NCBI RefSeq assembly: GCF_900455735.1
Contig: NZ_UAUI01000007.1
Coordinates: 1 to 64,000 of the forward strand
Direction: 5' to 3'
Source of the DNA: Rhodococcus wratislaviensis
GTDB taxonomy: Bacteria > Actinomycetota > Actinomycetes > Mycobacteriales > Mycobacteriaceae
DNA: 64,000 nt
Translations under genes and position numbers: made by a program
Shown here: positions 9,475-18,176 of the stretch, in pieces
How positions within the stretch are numbered: the stretch's first letter is position 1
Layout: the number at the start of each line of letters is the position of its first letter
The notes under the pieces: model-generated
Told to the model about the DNA's origin: nothing
The model's database searches: none
The model's input: the letters and a program-made list of their open reading frames with translations, nothing else

Positions 9475-9894
9475 GTGACTGAGCGCACCCTTGTACTGAT
9501 CAAGCCCGATGCCGTTGCCCGCGGATATGTAGGAGAAATCCTCGGTCGTATCGAGCGGAAAGGTCTGACGATCTCCGCGCTCGACCTGCGCACCGCTCCC
9601 GGCGATATCGCAGCCGCCCACTATGCCGAGCACGAAGGCCGCCCGTTCTACCCCGGCCTGCTGGAGTTCATCACGGGCGGCCCGCTCGTTGCCGCAGTGC
9701 TCGAAGGTCCCCGAGCGATTGCCGCGTTCCGTCAGCTCGCCGGTGGCACCGACCCGGTGGAGAAGGCGGTTCCGGGCACGATTCGCGGCGATTTCGGGCT
9801 CGAAGCCCAGGAGAACCTGGTTCACGGCTCCGACTCGGTCGAGTCCGCCGAGCGCGAGATCGCCCTCTGGTTCCCGCACCTCGCCGCCAACTGA
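9475..9894 (+). CDS. ndk: Nucleoside diphosphate kinase
   Basis: A 139-aa cytoplasmic enzyme that transfers the gamma phosphate between NTPs and NDPs through a phosphohistidine. It opens with the conserved [16 protein letters not shown]. The active-site His is H117 in ENLVHGSDS, and the segments [10 protein letters not shown] and TIRGDFG are conserved. The length is normal. It starts with GTG directly after a TAGGCT box, so it is probably leaderless. Confidence 0.98.
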   Translation: MTERTLVLIKPDAVARGYVGEILGRIERKGLTISALDLRTAPGDIAAAHYAEHEGRPFYPGLLEFITGGPLVAAVLEGPRAIAAFRQLAGGTDPVEKAVPGTIRGDFGLEAQENLVHGSDSVESAEREIALWFPHLAAN

Positions 9895-10352
9895 CACCAC
9901 CTCTTCACCCACCCTTCGACCCACCGACCTGCCCTCCGGGCCGGCGGCGCCATCGCGTGCGGAACATGTTCCAGACCGATACGTGCGCCGCTGGCACGGA
10001 CTGCGGCGCACGTGTGGGATACTGAGGGTGGTCGGACCGCAATTTGTGCACCACGTGGCTTCGACCGGATGACACCACGGCTCGATGCCCTTCATCGCTG
10101 CCCCTGCGTCAACAGGAAATACCTGGGCGTTTCGGCACGCTGGATGATCAGGCGCTCGCGCCGTGGATCACGGCCATCCGTAAGGCACTACATGGGTGTG
10201 CAGTGAAAACGGACACTGCACGCGCTGTGTGGAGCGAGACCAGACAATCTCGCGCTCACATCTGGGGCGCGAGTACACATACTGCGCCCTCGCGTGGCCG
10301 CGTGACACCCCCAGACACGGGAGTGGACGCGCCCGGGGGCTGAGGAGACTAC
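9895..10352 (+). promoter_or_regulatory. Long structured region upstream of RNase E (458 bases, no gene)
   Basis: No convincing coding sequence lies here. The region is rich in symmetric elements: a perfect 12-base palindrome GGAACATGTTCC (9961-9972), an 11-bp hairpin (9981-10013), CCACGTGG (10051-10058), CCGTG-GAT-CACGG (10161-10173), an 8-bp inverted repeat GTGCAGTG...CACTGCAC (10198-10221), and a further imperfect stem around 10233-10258. The part near rne is probably a long 5' untranslated leader. RNase E is known in E. coli to autoregulate through its structured 5' UTR; a similar role here is an inference. Confidence 0.5.
9981..10013 (+). terminator. Perfect 11-bp hairpin downstream of ndk
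   Basis: ACGTGCGCCGC (9981-9991), an 11-base loop, then GCGGCGCACGT (10003-10013). It is 87 bases after the ndk stop. No U-tract follows, so it would be a U-less terminator of the type proposed in actinobacteria, or part of the rne leader. Confidence 0.45.
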
Positions 10353-13300
10353 GTGGCCGATCAAGCGCCGCCCACAAATTCAGAGCCGAACGACACGGCC
10401 ACCGCCGGGAGCACGGTTCCCGCTCTTCCGGAGAAGATTCGCGTACACGCCCTCGCGAAGATGCTGGGCGTGACGAGCAAGCAGGTAATCGCCGAGGCTG
10501 CGGCCCTCGGAACGGAATTGCGCAGCGCGCAGTCCAGCCTGCAACGCGACATTGCCGAGCGCGTGCACGCGGCCTTCACCGCTGCGCAGAACGCTCCCAC
10601 CGAGTCACCCGCCGCGGCCGAAGCGGTCGCGGAGACCCCTGCCGCCGAACCGGTCGTCGAGGTCGCGCCGGAACCGGTCGCGGCCGCGGACGTCGAGGAA
10701 GCGGCGGCCGAGCAGACCGCGGCTCCGGAGGTTCCCACCGAGGAAGCTCCTGCCGAGAAAGCCCCGGCCCAGGAAGCTCCCGCGCAGGAGCCCGTCGCCG
10801 AGGAGGCCGCGGTTTCCGAGCGCGACCTCGGACGCGACCTGTTCACCACCGCGTCGTACCAGGTCGAGGCGCCCGCCGCCGAGCCCGCCGCGGAGACCCC
10901 GCCCGCCGTCTCGCAGGTCCCGCTCTTCCTGCAGCCCGACCTCGCGGCGGTCGAGACCCCGCCGCGTCGCCGGCGCAGTCGCCGGGATGCCGGGACACCG
11001 GAACCCACCACCGAGCAGCCGCCCGTCGCCGAATCGCGCCAGGCCGCCGCTGAATCGCGCCAGTCCGTCGCCGAATCGCGCGAGGACGTGACCGAGCCCG
11101 CGAAGGCCACGGACACCGGAACCGCCGACACCGAGTCGGACGAGTCCGACGTCGACGGCGATCAGCCGCGCCGTCGCCGCCGCGGCCGTCGCGGCCGTGG
11201 TCGCGGACGGGGCGAACAGCAGAACGAGCAGGACACCGACACCGACACCGACACCGAGGGTGCCGAGGCCGAGGAGTCCGCGCACGAGGACAAGGTCGCC
11301 GAGGCGCCGACTCGGGAGCCCGAAGAGAAGCCGAAGAAGGATTCCGAGGACAAGCCCGCGGAGGCCGAGCAGGCCGAAGCGGAGTCCGGTGACGAAGAGG
11401 CCGGTGAGGGCGACTCCGACGGGTCGAGCCGCCGCCGCCGTCGTCGTCGCCGTCGCAAGTCCGGTGGCGAGGGCTCGGGCGAGGCCACGTCCGAGGACGA
11501 TCCGCCGAACACCGTCGTCCACGAGCGGGAACCTCGCAACAAGAGCCGCTCGAAGGACGAGGTCCAGGGCATCACGGGTTCGACGCGGCTCGAGGCGAAG
11601 CGTCAGCGTCGCCGCGACGGCCGCGACGCCGGCCGCCGCCGTCCACCGATCCTCACGGAATCGGAGTTCCTGGCCCGCCGCGAGGCCGTCGACCGCGTGA
11701 TGGTGGTGCGCGACCGCATCGCCACCGGGCAACCGCACGCGACGACGCAGGTCGCCGTGCTCGAGGACGGCGTCCTCGTCGAACACTTCGTGACCACGTC
11801 GGCGTCGGCCTCGATGGTCGGCAACGTGTACCTCGGACGCGTCCAGAACGTTCTGCCCAGCATGGAAGCCGCGTTCATCGACATCGGCCGCGGCCGCAAC
11901 GGCGTCCTGTATGCCGGTGAGGTCAACTGGGAGGCCGCCGGCCTCGGTGGCAATTCCCGCAAGATCGAGCAGGCGCTCAAGCCGGGCGACCAGGTGCTGG
12001 TCCAGGTCAGCAAGGACCCGGTCGGGCACAAGGGTGCGCGGCTGACCACGCAGATCAGCCTCGCGGGCCGCTTCCTCGTGTACGTGCCGGGCGGCACGTC
12101 CACCGGTATCAGCCGCAAACTGCCCGACACGGAGCGCAAGCGCCTCAAGGACATCCTGCGCGACATCGTGCCCTCGGATGCCGGAGTCATCATCCGGACC
12201 GCGTCGGAGGGCGTGAGCGAAGAAGAACTCGCCCGCGACGTGAAGCGTCTGCAGGATCAGTGGGCCGGAATCGAGGCTCAGGCCGCGAAGGCGGAATCCG
12301 GCAAGTCCGGTAACCCGCAGGCCCTGTACGAGGAGCCCGACCTTCTCGTGAAGGTCATCCGCGACCTGTTCAACGAGGACTTCTCCAAGCTCGTGATCGA
12401 GGGAGAGAAGGCCTGGTCGACGGTCGAGTCGTACATCAAGTCGGTGGCTCCCGACCTCATGCCGAGGCTCGAGCAGCACACGTCGGACAACAGTGTCGAC
12501 GTCTTCGAGGCGCACCGCATCGACGAGCAGCTGGCGAAGGCGCTCGACCGCAAGGTCTGGTTGCCGTCCGGCGGCACGCTCGTCATCGACCGCACCGAGG
12601 CAATGACCGTGGTCGATGTCAACACCGGCAAGTTCACCGGTGCCGGCGGAAACCTCGAGGAGACCGTCACCCGGAACAACCTCGAGGCGGCCGAGGAGAT
12701 CGTCCGGCAGATGCGCCTGCGCGACATCGGCGGGATGATCGTCGTCGACTTCATCGACATGGTGCTCGAATCGAATCGCGATCTCGTGCTGCGACGCCTG
12801 ACCGAGGCACTGGGCCGGGATCGCACCCGCCACCAGGTGTCCGAGGTCACGTCGCTGGGCCTGGTCCAGATGACGCGGAAGAAGCTGGGCACCGGGCTGG
12901 TCGAGGCGTTCTCGACGACGTGTGAGCACTGCCACGGCCGGGGCATCATCGTTCACGCCGAGCCGATCGAGGTGAAGACCTCCGAGGACAACGGTGCGCG
13001 CGCGTCGTCCCGCGGCGGCGATTCCGGTGGCTCCCGCAAGAAGCGGGGACGCGACAAGTCGTCCGGCGGGGAGACCTCGCAGCCTCCTGTGCACGAGGAG
13101 ACCCCGACGGTGGATGCCACCGTCAAGCGGGCCCACCCGGTCGCCCTCGCGATGGCACACCACCATCACGAGGAGGAGGCCGCGCACGCACACAGCGGGC
13201 ACGCGGCGGAGCAGCCCGCCGCGGCGGTTCCCGAGCCGGAGCGGGCGGTCGCCGACACGGCGGAGACGCCGGCGGCGGACCTGCCCGGGATCGAGGAAGC

Positions 13301-13799
13301 CGTGGCGGAGGCCCCGGCAGCGGTGGCTGCGGAAGCGGTCGTGGCTCCCGAGGCGGAGGACGCTGTCGTCGAGGAGGCTGTCGTGGAAGAAGCGGTGGCC
13401 GAAGAAGCCGTCGCCGAAGAAGCCGTCGCCGAAGCGCCGGTCGTCGAAGCTGCGCCGGCCGAAGCGGCTCCGGTCGCCGAGACCCCGGAACCCGTCGTGG
13501 AGCGCGAGCCCGAACCGGAGCCGGTGGCCCCGCCGCGGCGCCGGAGCCGGCGGGTGTCGAGGGCAGCGGCAGCGCCGGTGTCCGAAACCCCGAGCGCCGG
13601 GACGGTATTCGTGATTCCGACATCGGAGTCCGGCGCGGAGCACGCACCGGAGCCCGAACCGGCCATGTCGGCTTCGGCCGTGAGCGGACCGCCGGCGTCC
13701 TCGCCCGACGGCGCGGATTCGCAGGCAGCGCCGCGCAGGCCGCGTCGTCGCCGGGCCGCGGCACGTCCCGCCGGCCCGCCGGTGGACGCCGACAACTGA
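10353..13799 (+). CDS. rne: Ribonuclease E/G
   Basis: An 1148-aa endoribonuclease for mRNA decay and rRNA processing. In order: an IF2_N-like module at residues about 29-72 (VHALAKMLGVTSKQVIAEAA); a low-complexity acidic/Ala-Pro region with short repeats and Arg patches ([17 protein letters not shown]) to about 440; the S1/RNase H-like catalytic core from about 455, with the two metal-binding Asp in VVDVNTGKF (about 755) and VVDFIDM (about 805); the Zn-link Cys pair CEHC (about 858); and a second disordered tail with a His-rich patch and AVxEE repeats. The GTG start follows GAGGAG at a 6-base spacing. The catalytic domain sits centrally, unlike E. coli RNase E, as in mycobacterial Rne. Confidence 0.95.
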   Translation: MADQAPPTNSEPNDTATAGSTVPALPEKIRVHALAKMLGVTSKQVIAEAAALGTELRSAQSSLQRDIAERVHAAFTAAQNAPTESPAAAEAVAETPAAEPVVEVAPEPVAAADVEEAAAEQTAAPEVPTEEAPAEKAPAQEAPAQEPVAEEAAVSERDLGRDLFTTASYQVEAPAAEPAAETPPAVSQVPLFLQPDLAAVETPPRRRRSRRDAGTPEPTTEQPPVAESRQAAAESRQSVAESREDVTEPAKATDTGTADTESDESDVDGDQPRRRRRGRRGRGRGRGEQQNEQDTDTDTDTEGAEAEESAHEDKVAEAPTREPEEKPKKDSEDKPAEAEQAEAESGDEEAGEGDSDGSSRRRRRRRRRKSGGEGSGEATSEDDPPNTVVHEREPRNKSRSKDEVQGITGSTRLEAKRQRRRDGRDAGRRRPPILTESEFLARREAVDRVMVVRDRIATGQPHATTQVAVLEDGVLVEHFVTTSASASMVGNVYLGRVQNVLPSMEAAFIDIGRGRNGVLYAGEVNWEAAGLGGNSRKIEQALKPGDQVLVQVSKDPVGHKGARLTTQISLAGRFLVYVPGGTSTGISRKLPDTERKRLKDILRDIVPSDAGVIIRTASEGVSEEELARDVKRLQDQWAGIEAQAAKAESGKSGNPQALYEEPDLLVKVIRDLFNEDFSKLVIEGEKAWSTVESYIKSVAPDLMPRLEQHTSDNSVDVFEAHRIDEQLAKALDRKVWLPSGGTLVIDRTEAMTVVDVNTGKFTGAGGNLEETVTRNNLEAAEEIVRQMRLRDIGGMIVVDFIDMVLESNRDLVLRRLTEALGRDRTRHQVSEVTSLGLVQMTRKKLGTGLVEAFSTTCEHCHGRGIIVHAEPIEVKTSEDNGARASSRGGDSGGSRKKRGRDKSSGGETSQPPVHEETPTVDATVKRAHPVALAMAHHHHEEEAAHAHSGHAAEQPAAAVPEPERAVADTAETPAADLPGIEEAVAEAPAAVAAEAVVAPEAEDAVVEEAVVEEAVAEEAVAEEAVAEAPVVEAAPAEAAPVAETPEPVVEREPEPEPVAPPRRRSRRVSRAAAAPVSETPSAGTVFVIPTSESGAEHAPEPEPAMSASAVSGPPASSPDGADSQAAPRRPRRRRAAARPAGPPVDADN
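11025..11090 (+). repeat. Heptad-coding repeats (AESRQ type) in rne
   Basis: Three consecutive 7-codon units encode VAESRQA, AAESRQS and VAESRED in the N-terminal disordered part of RNase E. The DNA units share GAATCGCGCCAG-like cores. They look like recent in-frame tandem duplications. Confidence 0.7.
11232..11258 (+). repeat. 6-base tandem repeat (ACCGAC)n coding DTDTDT in rne
   Basis: Four near-perfect GACACC units encode an Asp-Thr run within the acidic linker of RNase E. Such a repeat is prone to slippage in multiples of two residues. Confidence 0.75.
13362..13433 (+). repeat. 15-base tandem repeats coding AV(V/A)EE in the rne tail
   Basis: Five consecutive 15-base units (the last cut short) encode AVVEE, AVVEE, AVAEE, AVAEE and AVAE. 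The third to fifth units are almost identical (GCCGTCGCCGAAGAA), which indicates recent expansion. They sit in the disordered C-terminal tail, after the catalytic domain. Confidence 0.8.
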
Positions 13800-13831
13800 C
13801 GAGGGACCTCGGGAAGGCAATCGACGCCGGT

Positions 13832-13861
13832 TTGTACGGAACGGTTGCCTTCCTGTAACCT
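13832..13861 (+). promoter_or_regulatory. Sigma-A-like promoter for rplU-rpmA
   Basis: TTGTAC (13832-13837) and TAACCT (13856-13861) are separated by 18 bases, with TG just before the -10. This leaves a leader of about 140 bases before rplU, which could carry ribosomal-protein feedback control; no known L21-leader structure was recognised. Confidence 0.6.
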
Positions 13862-14005
13862 TGACCAGTCGCTACTCGGCGATGAAGGTCAGCTGTGCCC
13901 TCACTTGTGAAGGCTGCGCGATCTCGACCGAGCTAGCCGTCACACCAGACCAGTCGCGCACACTGTGGCGCGAGCAAGTTCGAAGAAGCAAGGGGTAGCC
14001 CTCCG

Positions 14006-14317
14006 ATGGCAACGTACGCGATCGTCAAGACCGGCGGAAAGCAGTACAAGGTCGCTGTTGGTGACCTCGTCAAGGTCGAGAAGATCGAGGGTGAGCCCGG
14101 CACTGCTGTCTCGCTTGCTCCCGTTCTCGTCGTCGACGGATCCGATCTGACGACCGACGCCGACAAGCTGGCCAAGATCTCGGTCACGGGTGAGGTCGTC
14201 GAGCACACCAAGGGCCCGAAGATCCGGATCCACAAGTTCAAGAACAAGACCGGCTACCACAAGCGTCAGGGCCACAGGCAGAAGCTGACGGTCCTCAAGG
14301 TCACCGGCATCAAGTAG
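14006..14317 (+). CDS. rplU: 50S ribosomal protein L21
   Basis: A 103-aa ribosomal protein with the hallmark start [20 protein letters not shown] and the C-terminal rRNA-contacting basic segment [13 protein letters not shown]. The length is normal. It starts with ATG and is followed by rpmA after a 42-base gap, the usual rplU-rpmA-obgE order. Confidence 0.98.
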   Translation: MATYAIVKTGGKQYKVAVGDLVKVEKIEGEPGTAVSLAPVLVVDGSDLTTDADKLAKISVTGEVVEHTKGPKIRIHKFKNKTGYHKRQGHRQKLTVLKVTGIK

Positions 14318-14359
14318 CTAGAGCTTCAGAGCTGATTTCACCCGAGGAGGGTCAAGAAC

Positions 14360-14623
14360 ATGGCACATAAGAAGGGTGCATCCAGCTCCCGTAACGGTCG
14401 CGATTCAAATGCTCAGCGACTCGGCGTGAAGCGTTTCGGCGGCCAGTCCGTCAGCGCTGGCGAGATCCTGGTGCGTCAGCGCGGAACCCACTTCCATCCC
14501 GGCGTCAACGTCGGTCGTGGCGGCGACGACACGCTCTTCGCGCTCTCTGCCGGTGCCGTCGAGTTCGGCACCAAGCGTGGACGCAAGACCGTGAACATCG
14601 TTCCGGCGGCGGCAGAGGCCTAG
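14360..14623 (+). CDS. rpmA: 50S ribosomal protein L27
   Basis: An 87-aa ribosomal protein with the canonical N-terminus [20 protein letters not shown], which reaches toward the peptidyl transferase centre, and [20 protein letters not shown]. It starts at ATG without the cleavable N-terminal extension seen in Firmicutes. The RBS GAGGAGG lies 8-9 bases upstream. A very strong terminator follows. Confidence 0.98.
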   Translation: MAHKKGASSSRNGRDSNAQRLGVKRFGGQSVSAGEILVRQRGTHFHPGVNVGRGGDDTLFALSAGAVEFGTKRGRKTVNIVPAAAEA

Positions 14624-14642
14624 TCCTGCCGCGAGTATGCAT

Positions 14643-14721
14643 CGTCCCGTGAGGGACGTTTCACGCTCCCAATAGGGGCGGACCTGGGTCGTGATACCCG
14701 GTCCGCCCCTATTGTTTTTTT
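14643..14721 (+). terminator. Tandem hairpins and U-tract terminator after rpmA
   Basis: A first hairpin CGTCCC-gtga-GGGACG (14643-14658) is followed by a long one: AATAGGGGCGGACC (14671-14684) pairs perfectly with GGTCCGCCCCTATT (14700-14713), and the inner GGGT/ACCC extends it. Seven Ts (14715-14721) follow. This is the clearest intrinsic terminator in the window. Confidence 0.93.
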
Positions 14722-14766
14722 CAAGAGTGAGATCAACACAATTGACTGAGGAAGGATCCGGCAGTC

Positions 14767-16227
14767 ATGTCCCGATTCATTGACCGCGTCGTGCTGCACG
14801 TCAGCGCCGGAAAAGGCGGCAATGGCTGCGCCTCCGTACACCGGGAGAAGTTCAAACCGCTCGGTGGCCCGGACGGCGGCAACGGCGGGCGTGGCGGTGA
14901 CGTCGTGCTCGAGGTGGACGGCAACGTCCACACCCTCCTCGACTTCCATTTCCACCCCCACGCGAAGGCCACCAACGGCAAGCAGGGGATGGGGAGCAAC
15001 CGTGACGGCGCCCAGGGCGACGACCTGATCCTGAAGGTCCCCGACGGCACCGTCGTCCTCGACAAGGACGGCCGTATACTCGCCGACCTCATCGGTGTCG
15101 GCACCCGCTTCGAGGCCGCCCAGGGTGGCCGCGGCGGACTCGGCAACGCGGCCCTGTCGTCGAAGGCGCGCAAGGCGCCGGGCTTCGCCCTCCTCGGTGA
15201 GGACGGTGTCGAGCGGGAACTGGTCCTCGAACTGAAGTCCGTGGCCGATGTCGGGCTGGTCGGATTTCCGTCTGCGGGCAAGTCCTCGCTCGTGTCGGTG
15301 CTGTCGGCGGCGAAGCCGAAGATCGCCGACTACCCGTTCACGACGCTCGTGCCGAACCTCGGCGTGGTGTCGAGCGGCGACACCACGTTCACGGTGGCCG
15401 ACGTGCCCGGGTTGATCCCCGGCGCGAGCGACGGCCGCGGACTGGGTCTGGACTTCCTGCGCCACCTCGAGCGGTGCGCCGTGCTTGCCCACGTCGTCGA
15501 CTGCGCGACGCTCGACCCGGGCCGCGATCCGATCTCCGACATCGACGCGCTCGAGGCCGAACTCGCGGCGTACAAGGGCGCGTTGTCCGGGGACACCGGG
15601 CTCGGTGACCTCGCGGACCGTCCCCGCATCGTGATCCTGAACAAGGCGGACGTGCCGGAGGCTGCGGAGCTGGCCGAGATGGTGACCCCCGACCTCGAGG
15701 CTCGCGGATGGCCGATCTTCACGATTTCGGCCGTGAGCCGAGAGGGATTGCGCCCGTTGACGTTCGCGCTGGCGAAGCTGGTTGCGGACTACCGTGAGGC
15801 GCACCCGAAGGCCGAGCCGAAGCGTCAGGTGATCCGCCCGGTGATCGCGAACGAGAACAGCTTCAGCGTCGTCGCCGATCCCGAGATTCCCGGTGGGTTC
15901 ATCGTCCGCGGCACGCGGCCGGAGCGCTGGGTGCGGCAGACGCAGTTCGACAACGACGAGGCCGTGGGCTACCTCGCCGACCGCCTCGCGCGGCTCGGGG
16001 TGGAAACCGAACTCGTCAAGCAGGGTGCGGAGCCGGGCGCGTCCGTCACGATCGGCAACGTGAGCTTCGACTGGGAGCCCCAGACACCCGCCGGTGTCGA
16101 TCTCACCCGCACCGGGCGCGGCACCGACCCGCGTCTGGACCAGGTGGAGCGGATCGGCGCCACCGAACGCAAGCACGCTTCCAGGGTCCGTCGCGGTCTC
16201 GAAGGCCTCGACCCCGAAGACCAGTGA
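14767..16227 (+). CDS. obgE: Obg family GTPase (ribosome assembly, CgtA)
   Basis: A 486-aa GTPase acting in 50S maturation and growth control. The glycine-rich Obg domain occupies residues 1-157 ([19 protein letters not shown] at the start, then [15 protein letters not shown]). The G domain follows with G1 [10 protein letters not shown] (about 167), G3 [10 protein letters not shown] and G4 LNKAD. The OCT domain lies at about 360-430 ([16 protein letters not shown]), with a basic tail. The stop overlaps proB by 4 bases (GTGA), so the two are translationally coupled. Confidence 0.97.
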   Translation: MSRFIDRVVLHVSAGKGGNGCASVHREKFKPLGGPDGGNGGRGGDVVLEVDGNVHTLLDFHFHPHAKATNGKQGMGSNRDGAQGDDLILKVPDGTVVLDKDGRILADLIGVGTRFEAAQGGRGGLGNAALSSKARKAPGFALLGEDGVERELVLELKSVADVGLVGFPSAGKSSLVSVLSAAKPKIADYPFTTLVPNLGVVSSGDTTFTVADVPGLIPGASDGRGLGLDFLRHLERCAVLAHVVDCATLDPGRDPISDIDALEAELAAYKGALSGDTGLGDLADRPRIVILNKADVPEAAELAEMVTPDLEARGWPIFTISAVSREGLRPLTFALAKLVADYREAHPKAEPKRQVIRPVIANENSFSVVADPEIPGGFIVRGTRPERWVRQTQFDNDEAVGYLADRLARLGVETELVKQGAEPGASVTIGNVSFDWEPQTPAGVDLTRTGRGTDPRLDQVERIGATERKHASRVRRGLEGLDPEDQ

Positions 16228-17324
16228 GCGCCACCCGGCGCACGATCGCGTCGGCCGGCAGCATCGTCGTGAAGATCGGATCGTCCGCGCTGACCAGCCT
16301 GGTCGGCGGGCTCGACGTCGGTCGACTCGACGCGCTGGCCGACGCGATCGAGGCACGGATGCGTGCCGGTTCCGACGTGGTCGTCGTGTCGTCCGGGGCC
16401 GTGGGCGCGGGTCTGGCCCCGTTGGGGCTGACCAAGCGGCCACGGGACCTGGCGACGAAGCAGGCCGCCGCGAGCGTGGGCCAGCTGGCGCTGGCCCACG
16501 CCTGGGGCACGTCGTTCGCCCGGTACGGGCGCACCGTCGGGCAGGTGCTGCTCACCGCGGACGACATCGCGCGCCGCGCGCAGCATCGCAACGCGCAACG
16601 CACCCTCGACCGCCTGCGCGCGCTGCACGCGGTCGCGGTCGTCAACGAGAACGACACGGTGGCCACGGCGGAGTTGCGATTCGGTGACAACGACCGGCTC
16701 GCGGCACTCGTCGCGCACCTGGTCGGCGCCGACGCGCTGGTCCTGCTGTCCGATGTCGACGGGCTGTACGACGGCGACCCCCGTAAGGGCAACGCCACGC
16801 TGATTCCCGAGGTGAACAGCCCCGAGGATCTCGACGGGGTGGTCGCGGGCTCGGGCGGCGCTCTCGGCACCGGCGGGATGGCGTCCAAGCTGTCGGCAGC
16901 GCGCCTCGCGGCCGATGCCGGCGTGCCCGTGCTGCTCGCCGCCGCCTCGGATGCCGGGGCAGCGCTGCGGGACGCCGGGGTGGGGACGGCGTTCGCGGCC
17001 CGGCCGTCCCGGTTGTCGGCGCGCAAGTTCTGGGTACGCCACGCCGCGGACGAGCAGGGGATCCTGCACATCGACGAGGGCGCTGTGCGTGCCGTCGTCA
17101 CCAAGCGGCGGTCGTTGCTGCCCGCGGGGATCAGCGCGGTATCGGGGCGGTTCTACGGCGGCGACGTCGTGTCGCTCCTCGGCCCCGACGAGCGTCCCGT
17201 CGCCAGGGGAGTGGTGGCATACGACTCCGCCGAGATCAGCGACATCCTGGGCAAGTCGACCCAGGAACTGCCCGCGGAGATGCAGCGCCCCGTCGTCCAC
17301 GCGGACGATCTGGTGCCGCTCTGA
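16224..17324 (+). CDS. proB: Glutamate 5-kinase
   Basis: A 366-aa enzyme phosphorylating L-glutamate, the first step of proline synthesis. The amino-acid kinase domain spans residues about 8-260 ([11 protein letters not shown], then [31 protein letters not shown] and [15 protein letters not shown]). A C-terminal PUA domain follows ([19 protein letters not shown]), the E. coli ProB layout. It starts with a GTG overlapping the obgE stop. proA, the next enzyme, lies 10 kb away on the same strand beyond a reverse-strand gene block. Confidence 0.96.
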   Translation: MSATRRTIASAGSIVVKIGSSALTSLVGGLDVGRLDALADAIEARMRAGSDVVVVSSGAVGAGLAPLGLTKRPRDLATKQAAASVGQLALAHAWGTSFARYGRTVGQVLLTADDIARRAQHRNAQRTLDRLRALHAVAVVNENDTVATAELRFGDNDRLAALVAHLVGADALVLLSDVDGLYDGDPRKGNATLIPEVNSPEDLDGVVAGSGGALGTGGMASKLSAARLAADAGVPVLLAAASDAGAALRDAGVGTAFAARPSRLSARKFWVRHAADEQGILHIDEGAVRAVVTKRRSLLPAGISAVSGRFYGGDVVSLLGPDERPVARGVVAYDSAEISDILGKSTQELPAEMQRPVVHADDLVPL

Positions 17325-17327
17325 GGG

Positions 17328-18155
17328 TTACGCAGGCAGTGCGGAGGACGCGTCGAGCAGTGCGGTGAGTGCGTCGGAGCAGCCGGCGTGGAGGGTGAGG
17401 GTGGCGAACTCGTCGCCGCGTGTCGTCCCCCGGTTGACGATGACGATGGGGATTCCGCGTTTGGCGGCGCGGCGGACGAACCGCAGTCCCGACATGACGG
17501 TGAGCGACGAGCCGGCCACGAGGAGCGCCTCGGCCTCGTCGACCACGTCGTAGGCGGCGGCGACCCTCGGCTTCGGGACGGATTCTCCGAAGTACACGAT
17601 GTCAGGTTTGAGCAGGCCGCCGCACGTCTCGCAGTCGACCATCCGGAAATGCTCGGTGCTGGTAATCACCGCGTCGGCGTCCGGTGCGATCTCCACTCCC
17701 TGTGCGGCAGCGACGGTTTCGGCGAATCCCGGGTTCGCACGCTCGAGCCGGTCGGCGAGCGTGGCCCGCGAGATCAGGGCGTCGCACGTCAGGCACCGGA
17801 CCTGGGCGTACGTGCCGTGCAGGTCGATCACCCGGCGACTGCCGGCCTTGGTGTGCAGTAGATCGACGTTCTGGGTGATGACGGCACTCACGGCACCGGC
17901 GCGTTCGAGCCCCGCCAGAGCGCGGTGGCCGGTGTTGGGCCGGGCGGCGTCCATGTGCCGCCAGCCGAGGTGGTTCCGCGCCCAGTAGTGGCGGCGGAAA
18001 TCGGGGTCACCGGTGAACTGCTGGTACGTCATGGGATTGCGCGGTGGCGAATCCGGACCCCGGTAATCGGGGATCCCGGAGTCCGTCGAGATGCCGGCGC
18101 CCGTGATCACACACAGACGCCGGCCACCGAGTACGTCGATCAGTCGGGCGAACAC
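17328..18155 (-). CDS. Sir2-family NAD-dependent protein deacylase
   Basis: A 275-aa sirtuin that removes acyl groups from lysines using NAD+. Motifs: GAGISTDSGIPDYRGPDSPP (residues 19-38), TQNVDLLH, the catalytic His in DLHGTYAQVRCLTC (about residue 113), and a Zn site of two Cys pairs (CLTC and CETC, about 65 residues apart). The C-terminal segment VAGSSLTVMSGLRFV binds NAD. The GTG start is 7 bases from a TACCCT box on this strand, so it is probably leaderless. It converges on proB, with 3 bases between the two stops. Confidence 0.93.
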   Translation of the reverse strand: MFARLIDVLGGRRLCVITGAGISTDSGIPDYRGPDSPPRNPMTYQQFTGDPDFRRHYWARNHLGWRHMDAARPNTGHRALAGLERAGAVSAVITQNVDLLHTKAGSRRVIDLHGTYAQVRCLTCDALISRATLADRLERANPGFAETVAAAQGVEIAPDADAVITSTEHFRMVDCETCGGLLKPDIVYFGESVPKPRVAAAYDVVDEAEALLVAGSSLTVMSGLRFVRRAAKRGIPIVIVNRGTTRGDEFATLTLHAGCSDALTALLDASSALPA

Positions 18156-18162
18156 GCACTCC

Positions 18163-18168
18163 AGGGTA
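18163..18168 (-). promoter_or_regulatory. -10 box TACCCT of the sir2 promoter (leaderless)
   Basis: On the reverse strand TACCCT is followed by 7 bases and then the sir2 GTG. A GGAG within those 7 bases is too close to the start to be a good Shine-Dalgarno, so initiation at a leaderless 5' end is more likely. Confidence 0.5.
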
Positions 18169-18176
18169 GCGCCGGT

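Noticed and set aside
11232..13433. Repeats in rne considered as a CRISPR array or minisatellite element
   Set aside because: The units are short, in-frame, coding and have no unique spacers of constant length; they are protein-coding tandem repeats.
10605..13820. Reverse-strand open frame of over 1000 codons opposite rne
   Set aside because: The composition is Arg/Gly/Leu-rich repeats mirroring the rne repeats, with no RBS or family match. The forward frame has all RNase E motifs.
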